This document shows, in pieces, positions 57,837 through 64,000 of a stretch of DNA of 64,000 nucleotides. The first letter of the stretch is position 1, and every line of letters begins with the position of its first letter. A program made the translations under genes and the position numbers. The notes under the pieces are model-generated. The model did not search any database and had not been told where the DNA came from. It was given only the letters and a program-made list of their open reading frames with translations. The stretch is from a bacterium (lineage in GTDB: Bacteria; Armatimonadota; Zipacnadia; Zipacnadales; Zipacnadaceae). The stretch lies in contig JAUVZM010000006.1 of NCBI GenBank assembly GCA_030602615.1, positions 1-64,000 on the forward strand. The letters are read 5' to 3'.

Positions 57837-58872
57837 ATCGCTGGTAGCGGAACAGATCCAGGTACTCCTTGCAGCGGTCGCGGACTGCCGCAAACCAAGC
57901 GTCACGCCGTGGCGGGTTGGCGAGGATGACTAGTCTGGGCTTTATGGGCAGCTCATTGTCGCCAAAGTCAGGCGATCCGGCCATCTCGCCAATCACCCCT
58001 TTGGCTACAAGCTCTTCGAGGTGAGCCTCGGTAAAGATATTGCCGAGGTTATTCAGCAGATGCCGCCCCACTGCCTGCCCGCCGCTGACCGCTAGCGTGG
58101 TATAGATATTGACCTTGATAAAGCCGTCGTCAGGAAGCTGGGCCAGCGATGCTGGCCCCAGCGAGGAGGTGCCATGCAAGCACAGAATCTTGCCTACGGC
58201 TGCGCTGATCTCTCCGGCCCGCTGAGAGTTATACTCCACCCCGTCTACCGTAGCCCGGTGCTCGGTACCCACGTTGGGAACCAGGATATCCACACCTGTC
58301 TCGGCCAGAAATCTTTGCGCCTGAGCAACAGTTGTCGGCTCGTTCTTTATCTGCTCGCCGCCCGACTCATATAGTTCGTCCACCGCCCCCTCGACAGCGA
58401 CGCGCCCCTCCATCTTCTCGACGTATTCAGCCGTAAGCCTGACATTCTCCCCAAAGGGGCGCTCACTGGCATCGAACATCATTCCGGCTACCTGATCGAC
58501 AAAACCCTCCAGGATGTCACCGTCCAGCCAGGGAAAGGCGTGATCTACGTTGGGCAGGATGCGTAGCTTCCCGTAAGGGCTTTCCTCGCTGGCAAACAGC
58601 TCCAGGTCGGACAGCATAAGCCGCATGCCCAGCACCGGATCCCCGCAGGCTGTAATCAGCTTCATCTGGCCCCGGGGGGGATAGCGAACCGTCCACGTCG
58701 GCAAAACCGGCAGGTCTTCAACACCCAATTCCTCCCCCTTCTCTTTTGCTGCGGCCAGAATAGCCTCCAGGGTTTCGCGATCCTCACAACAAAAGGCGGG
58801 CATAGCTACACCCAACTCGGCTGCCTCATGGTAGACGTCCTTGACCTGCTGATAATCGGCTACTAGTGGCAT
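57826..58872 (-). CDS. class II fructose/tagatose-bisphosphate aldolase-like protein
   Basis: AELGVAMPAFCCEDRETLEAILAAAKEKG; ILCLHGTSSLG...DDGFIKVNIYTTLAV. Confidence 0.7.
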   Translation of the reverse strand: MPLVADYQQVKDVYHEAAELGVAMPAFCCEDRETLEAILAAAKEKGEELGVEDLPVLPTWTVRYPPRGQMKLITACGDPVLGMRLMLSDLELFASEESPYGKLRILPNVDHAFPWLDGDILEGFVDQVAGMMFDASERPFGENVRLTAEYVEKMEGRVAVEGAVDELYESGGEQIKNEPTTVAQAQRFLAETGVDILVPNVGTEHRATVDGVEYNSQRAGEISAAVGKILCLHGTSSLGPASLAQLPDDGFIKVNIYTTLAVSGGQAVGRHLLNNLGNIFTEAHLEELVAKGVIGEMAGSPDFGDNELPIKPRLVILANPPRRDAWFAAVRDRCKEYLDLFRYQRYAQ

Positions 58873-58953
58873 AGGGCACCTTCTTGGTCGGTATCGTGGA
58901 GAATCTTGTGTGTCGAGCTTCAGCCAATTGTCCCAGGCAGCCCGGCCCACCAG

Positions 58954-59736
58954 TCAGTACATCACTGCTCCGCCGGAGACGTTGAGAGCCTGGCCAGTTA
59001 TGTAATTCGCCTCGTCACTGGCCAGGAACAGGGCGGCCTGTGCTATATCCTCAGCCTTACCTATTCGACCCATGGGGATATTACTCTCAAAGTAGGACAT
59101 AACTTCCTCGGCCTTCAGATCGCGCTTGCGGGCATAGTCTTCAATCTGTGTATCCCACATTGGCGTGGGCACAACCCCAGGGCAGATTGCGTTGACCCGT
59201 ATGCCCTGGGCAGCAAACTCCACCGCCAGCGACTGGGTCAGGCCGATGATGCCAAACTTACTGGCGCAGTAGGCGGCATAGTGACTGTTGCCCACCCTCC
59301 CTGACTGCGAAGACATATTGATAATGACACCGTCTTGGCGCGGTGCCATCCGGCGGATCGCCGCCTGACAGCCCAGAAAGGCCCCCTTGAGATTAACTTC
59401 CAAAGTCTGGTCCCAGATTTGCTCGGTGCACTCTAGAAACGGCAGAATATAGGAGACGCCGGCATTGTTCACCCAGATGGCCAGCGGCCCCAACTCCTGC
59501 TCCACCTGGTCGGCGGCCTGCTCTACATCATCGCGATCGGTCACATCGCAGGCCACGGCCATGGCCCGGCCGGCGCTGCGCCTAATTGCTTCCGCAACCT
59601 GCCCGGCAGCTTCCTGCTGAATATCCACCACGGCCACCGCCGCACCTTGCTGAGCGAAAGTCCGGCAGATCTGGGCGCCGATACCGCCGCCGCCTCCTGT
59701 GACAACCGCGACCCGGCCCTCAAGTTTACCACTCAT
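58954..59736 (-). CDS. SDR family oxidoreductase
   Basis: VAVVTGGGGGIGAQI, NNAGVSY, YAAYCASKFGIIGLTQSLAVEFA. Confidence 0.94.
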   Translation of the reverse strand: MSGKLEGRVAVVTGGGGGIGAQICRTFAQQGAAVAVVDIQQEAAGQVAEAIRRSAGRAMAVACDVTDRDDVEQAADQVEQELGPLAIWVNNAGVSYILPFLECTEQIWDQTLEVNLKGAFLGCQAAIRRMAPRQDGVIINMSSQSGRVGNSHYAAYCASKFGIIGLTQSLAVEFAAQGIRVNAICPGVVPTPMWDTQIEDYARKRDLKAEEVMSYFESNIPMGRIGKAEDIAQAALFLASDEANYITGQALNVSGGAVMY

Positions 59737-59775
59737 ATAGTTCTCCTCGCTGTCAGCATCTCGCAATTCCCCGGC

Positions 59776-60843
59776 CTAGGGAGCGCAGTCCTCCTCAGCG
59801 CTGGGAAAAACCAGCACCTTCAGGGACTGTTTCTGCTTCATCAACTCAAACCCCTCGTGGATATTCTCCAGTGAGACTCGATGACTGGCGATCTTCTCAT
59901 AGTCAATCTCACCGTCAGCCAACAGCTCGACAGCCTTCCGGACATGCTCGGGGCGCGAGTCAGACGCCCCGCACACCCGCAGTTCCCCGTAGTGGATGAC
60001 GCGGCTATCGAGAACAATATCTGACTTGCCGGTCGGCAGGCTGGCAAAAAGGCTGACCGCGCCACCTTCGCGCAGATAGCTAAACGACACCTCGTGGGCC
60101 TCGCGGGTGGGCGCGGCCACAACAACAACGTCCACACCTAATCCGTCTGTATTCTGCGCGACGACATCACTGACATCTTCATTGGCAGCATCAATGACGA
60201 GAACATCTTCAAACTCGTGCAGCATCGAGAGGCGCAGCTCGGAGGTCTCTGAGATCATCACCTGTGCGGCGCCGAGCGCCTTGGCTACCTCAACGTGAAT
60301 TGCACCTAACGGCCCACCGCCGATGACCAGCACGCTGTCGCCCTCGGCGACGCCCACGATCTGCTGGGCGTTGATAGCACAACTTATCGGCTCACACAGG
60401 GCGGCAGCCTCGTCGGGAACCTCCTCGGGGACTTTTACTGCGTTGCCACCGGCCACCGCTTGTGGTGGTATCGCCATCAGCTCAGCAAAGGCACCGTCAA
60501 CGCCCAAACCGATGGGCAATGCATCAGGGCACAAGTTATGCAGCCCTATCGCGCAGTACGGGCAGCTCGCCTTCCCACAGCCCACTGACGTTGCCAACGT
60601 AACTCGCTCACCCTCGGCGAACCCAGCAACCTTCCGGCCGGCATGCACGATATGTCCAACCAGCTCATGGCCGATGACTCGACCCGCTTTGGCTCGATGA
60701 TGCCCGATGGCAGCCAGCTTGACGTCAGTCCCACATATCGCACAGCAATGCACTTGGACGACGAGGTTGTCCTCGCTCGCATCCGGCTCAGGACGATCCT
60801 CTACCCGGATGTCTCCCGGGCCATAATAGACCGCAGCTCTCAT
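59776..60843 (-). CDS. zinc-dependent alcohol/polyol dehydrogenase
   Basis: CAICGTDVKL, GHELVGHIV, CSYC-like structural Zn region, VIGGGPLGAIH. Confidence 0.92.
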   Translation of the reverse strand: MRAAVYYGPGDIRVEDRPEPDASEDNLVVQVHCCAICGTDVKLAAIGHHRAKAGRVIGHELVGHIVHAGRKVAGFAEGERVTLATSVGCGKASCPYCAIGLHNLCPDALPIGLGVDGAFAELMAIPPQAVAGGNAVKVPEEVPDEAAALCEPISCAINAQQIVGVAEGDSVLVIGGGPLGAIHVEVAKALGAAQVMISETSELRLSMLHEFEDVLVIDAANEDVSDVVAQNTDGLGVDVVVVAAPTREAHEVSFSYLREGGAVSLFASLPTGKSDIVLDSRVIHYGELRVCGASDSRPEHVRKAVELLADGEIDYEKIASHRVSLENIHEGFELMKQKQSLKVLVFPSAEEDCAP

Positions 60844-60864
60844 GTGATAAGACTCCTCACGCGA

Positions 60865-61866
60865 CTAGTCAGTCGATTTCTTGCCGAACCGGTAAGCGTC
60901 CACGCCGGACAGGTCGCCAACCTCGGCGGCAATCTCGGCGGCGAAGGCCTTGGTCTGAGCAATGATGTCCACACCGACATCCTCACTGAACCCATCTATG
61001 AGCCGCTGGAACATCTCGCCAGGCCGGCCATCGCCGATGTCCAGCCCGTTGATCTTCGTGCACGGCAGCATACAGAAGCCAGTTGACGTGTAAAAGGCCT
61101 CGTCGGCGTGATAGGCATCGTAAAGCTCGATGTTCCTCTCCTCAGCAGGAATCCCCAGGCGTTCCGCCAGGCCCAGAATATATGCGCGCCGGGTGCCGCG
61201 TAGGATGTTACGGCCCTCCGGCGTCATCAGCTTGCCATCCTGGACGATAAAGAAGTTTGCGCCGGTGCCTTCGGTGATGAAACCATCGGGATCCAGCAAC
61301 AGCGCAAAGGCCCTGGGATCACCAACCAGCGCCACCTGGAGATTAGCCATCATATAGTGGATGCGGCTGCGGTTCTTAATCTTGGCTTCCAGCAAATGCG
61401 CCGGAATCGCCCGTTGCGATGGTGTGATAGCGTGGACACCTTCGTCGTACAGATCAGCCAGTGTCGCCACGGTCCATTTAACGGGAAAATCGGCAATTAC
61501 CACGGTGGGCTCGGTCTTGCCGCCGAAAACCATTTTGTACATTGACAGCGGCCCCCGCGAGACGTTGATCATAATCCGGTGCTCGTCGGTATCCGTGAAG
61601 GCCGGCTGGTTTGCCTCCATGGTCTCATAAACGAGTTGTTCCATCTCGTCAATGCTCTGCTTAATCGGGATCTGCAACTCCTTTATCCCCCGATATAGCC
61701 GTTCAAGATGCGCCCGCAGCATGAACTGCTTGCCGTTAAACGAACGAGTCATCTCAAAGACCATATCCCCAAACATCAGGGCAGAGTCAAATATTGAGAT
61801 ATTAGCCTCCCGCTCCGGCACAAATTCACCATTCAGGTACACAAGCCGTTGCGCTGTCTCACTCAT
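60865..61866 (-). CDS. class IV aminotransferase (branched-chain/D-amino-acid type)
   Basis: YLNGEFVPEREANISIFDSALMFGDMVFE; EGTGANFFIVQDGKLMTPEGRNILRGTRR. Confidence 0.9.
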   Translation of the reverse strand: MSETAQRLVYLNGEFVPEREANISIFDSALMFGDMVFEMTRSFNGKQFMLRAHLERLYRGIKELQIPIKQSIDEMEQLVYETMEANQPAFTDTDEHRIMINVSRGPLSMYKMVFGGKTEPTVVIADFPVKWTVATLADLYDEGVHAITPSQRAIPAHLLEAKIKNRSRIHYMMANLQVALVGDPRAFALLLDPDGFITEGTGANFFIVQDGKLMTPEGRNILRGTRRAYILGLAERLGIPAEERNIELYDAYHADEAFYTSTGFCMLPCTKINGLDIGDGRPGEMFQRLIDGFSEDVGVDIIAQTKAFAAEIAAEVGDLSGVDAYRFGKKSTD

Positions 61867-61886
61867 AGTCTGTCCTCCTTAATAAA

Positions 61887-62648
61887 TCAGTCGAACCGCT
61901 TACCACCATTTACGGCGATGTTATCTCCAGTGATATACCTGCCCTCATCGGAGGCCAGGAAGGCGACGACCGAGGCGACCTCCGGCGGGTCACCAATGCG
62001 CTTCAATGGTATCTGCTGACGCAGCTGCTCCAGGCTCTCGGGAGTGTTGTGGCGCTCGTGGATGGGCGTGTATATGACGCCGGGCGCTACAGTATTTACC
62101 GTGATATTATGTTCGGCCAGCTCCCCAGCCAGCGCTCGGGTCAACGCTTCCACGCCACCTTTACTGGCGACGTAGTGTGCCGCACCCGTCCCACCGCCAG
62201 TGCGCGCCGAGATCGAGCCCATATTGATGATGCGACCCTCTCCGAGCTGTTTCATACCGGGAATCACATACTTCGAGCAGAGGAACGTGCCGGTAAGATT
62301 GATGGCGATCACCAGATTCCACAGCTCCTCGTCCATTTCGTCCACCGGCACATTCTTGATGATGTCCCCCGCGTTGTTGACCATTATGCCTATCGGTTGT
62401 CCAAAGTGTTCGTTGATCGCGGCAACACCGCTCTTGACCTGTGCACTGCTGGTGACATCAACCTTGATGGGAAAGGCCTCGAGGCCTTCGCCGCATAGTC
62501 TATCAGTCAACGCCTGTACCCCAGCGGCGCTTTTGTTGTAGCAGCAAGCCACCCTAGCGCCCTCTTTAGCCAATCGTTCGACGCAGGCAGCACCTATACC
62601 GGTACCGCCTCCGGTGATCATAGCCACTTTGCCAGCTATGCCCTTCAT
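61887..62648 (-). CDS. SDR family oxidoreductase (FabG-like)
   Basis: VAMITGGGTGIGAACVERL, NNAGDIIKN, AHYVASKGGVEALTRALAGEL. Confidence 0.93.
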   Translation of the reverse strand: MKGIAGKVAMITGGGTGIGAACVERLAKEGARVACCYNKSAAGVQALTDRLCGEGLEAFPIKVDVTSSAQVKSGVAAINEHFGQPIGIMVNNAGDIIKNVPVDEMDEELWNLVIAINLTGTFLCSKYVIPGMKQLGEGRIINMGSISARTGGGTGAAHYVASKGGVEALTRALAGELAEHNITVNTVAPGVIYTPIHERHNTPESLEQLRQQIPLKRIGDPPEVASVVAFLASDEGRYITGDNIAVNGGKRFD

Positions 62649-62818
62649 TACGCTTTCCTCCTTCGTAACAGACTTTGGCCCGAATCACAATTGATTTTGG
62701 GGCATCCCTCGCTCTTCCGTTTCCCGATGGAGAGTGCGATTCCTTCACTTGCACAAGTGGGAGGGCTGCGCGAGATGTCAGACTGTTGCGTACCACAGAC
62801 GCGGTCCGCTCATCGCGG

Positions 62819-63991
62819 CTAGCTATTGCCTTCGAAGTACGCAATCGTCTTGCCGAGGGCCTCAAATTGCTGCTGAGCGCGCTGCCGGTCCCAATTGGTC
62901 CGGAACTGCAGCAGCAGCGGCTGAATACGCTCGGTGACCGGACAAAGCCCTTTCCCATATTGCTGCGGTGTGCCCTTGTAAAGCGGACAGCGGTGGGGAC
63001 AGCCCCTGCCATAGAATCTTTCCTCGCTGAAAACCGGCTCCAGATAAATCGGGCGCCAGGCCCCATATATCGGATCGCCGCCGAACCCTACATACTGGTC
63101 GCGGAACTGATGCCAGGTGATCTCATCGGTATCAATGAGCACCGTATAGCACCAGTAGGTGTTCACATAGCCTTCGGGGACTTTCTGTGGTCTTAGCCAG
63201 TCGCAATCCCCTATCACCTCAGCGTACCCCGCTGCCACCGCTTGTCGCCAGCCAACCAAGTCATCAAGCCGCTCGAGCTGACCCAACGCAGCGGCAGCGG
63301 CAAGCTCAGCGAGGCGGTAGTTCCACCCCAGGGCCACGTGGCGGGCAAAGTTGGGATCTTGACGGACTTCGCGGGGTGGCGCGGTGGTGGGAGCAGACTC
63401 CGCCCCTATAGTCGAATAGCCAAACGCCATGCCATAGCGCACGCCCTGGGCATAATCAGGATCATCGGTGATGACGATGCCGCCGTCGCCGCAGGTCATA
63501 TGCTTCGAGCCCTGGAAGCTGAAGCTGCCCATATGGCCGATCGCCCCCGCCAGCTTCCCCTTGTATTCGGCGAGAAAAGCCTCGGCGCAGTCTTCAATCA
63601 CTACCAGATCGTGTTCCTCAGCTATTTCCATTATGGGATCCATATCTGCGGAGAGGCCGTACAAGGCCACCGGGATAATTGCCCGAGTGCGGGGGGTGAT
63701 CAATTCACGAATCGCCTCGGGATTGATATTAAAGGTGTCCGGATCAAGGTCGGCGAAGACCGGCACAGCATTCTGATGGATGACGACAAGTGCCGTAGCC
63801 GCCGCCGTCAGCGGTGGGATAATGACTTCATCTCCAGGACCGATACCAGCCGCCATCAGACATGAGTGCATGGTGGCTGTCCCGGAATTGTGAGTGATAG
63901 CGTAGTTGACCCCGAACTTCTCGGCGAAGGCCTGCTCCAGGCGCATGTTAAATGCTGGCGAACTGGTGTTATGCCACCCGTAGTCTAGCAC
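62819..63991 (-). CDS. DegT/DnrJ/EryC1/StrS family aminotransferase (5' end may extend past window)
   Basis: NSGTATMHSCLMAAGIGPGDEVIIPPLT; VVIEDCAEAF; FSFQGSKHMTCGDGGIV PLP-Lys. Confidence 0.93.
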   Translation of the reverse strand: MLDYGWHNTSSPAFNMRLEQAFAEKFGVNYAITHNSGTATMHSCLMAAGIGPGDEVIIPPLTAAATALVVIHQNAVPVFADLDPDTFNINPEAIRELITPRTRAIIPVALYGLSADMDPIMEIAEEHDLVVIEDCAEAFLAEYKGKLAGAIGHMGSFSFQGSKHMTCGDGGIVITDDPDYAQGVRYGMAFGYSTIGAESAPTTAPPREVRQDPNFARHVALGWNYRLAELAAAAALGQLERLDDLVGWRQAVAAGYAEVIGDCDWLRPQKVPEGYVNTYWCYTVLIDTDEITWHQFRDQYVGFGGDPIYGAWRPIYLEPVFSEERFYGRGCPHRCPLYKGTPQQYGKGLCPVTERIQPLLLQFRTNWDRQRAQQQFEALGKTIAYFEGNS

Positions 63992-64000
63992 TTCGGTAAC

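Noticed and set aside
1-64000. CRISPR arrays or rRNA genes
   Set aside because: No regularly spaced repeat arrays and no rRNA-like stretches seen on reading; only one tRNA found

Overview
64-kb chromosomal segment, probably from an Armatimonadota-like or related anaerobic/facultative bacterium (inference from a DUF1559-type prepilin with a FPVFAKARG N-terminus; no rRNA is present to check). (1) About 0.9-18.5 kb is an anaerobic respiration island, mostly on the minus strand: tatA, polyprenyl diphosphate synthase, porin, a Cys-type formate dehydrogenase (fdhE, NrfD/HybB-type membrane subunit, FeS subunit, catalytic subunit), small membrane ORFs, a NarXL-like two-component pair, mobA, a frameshifted precorrin-2 dehydrogenase (sirC), an XRE regulator with a Cys-rich tail, menA and ubiE. 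(2) About 18.5-24.05 kb is a putative integrated element ending in tRNA-Asn, with two serine recombinases, an unlisted excisionase-like ORF, a PLD-like protein, an HhH-like protein and an SLBB protein. (3) About 24-47 kb is mixed: PPIase, queD/queC, GyrI-like, SDR, a class III nucleotide cyclase with a small membrane ORF, purL, pseudopilin, a lone 5'-nucleotidase C domain, prfB with a programmed +1 frameshift, PHP proteins and three consecutive HEAT-repeat proteins. (4) About 47.5-64 kb holds carbohydrate/polyol operons with two paralogous multi-TM proteins, an IS1380-like transposase relic, an aldolase relic and two sets of direct duplications flanking inserted genes. Most notable hand-found signals: a promoter-like block plus sirC-tail module repeated upstream of two quinone-biosynthesis genes; duplicated junctions flanking inserted genes; the sirC frameshift; the prfB recoding site; the tRNA-associated island; the cyclase/membrane gene pair; and the XRE-Cys fusion. 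All family names come from reading the translated sequence, with no database search.
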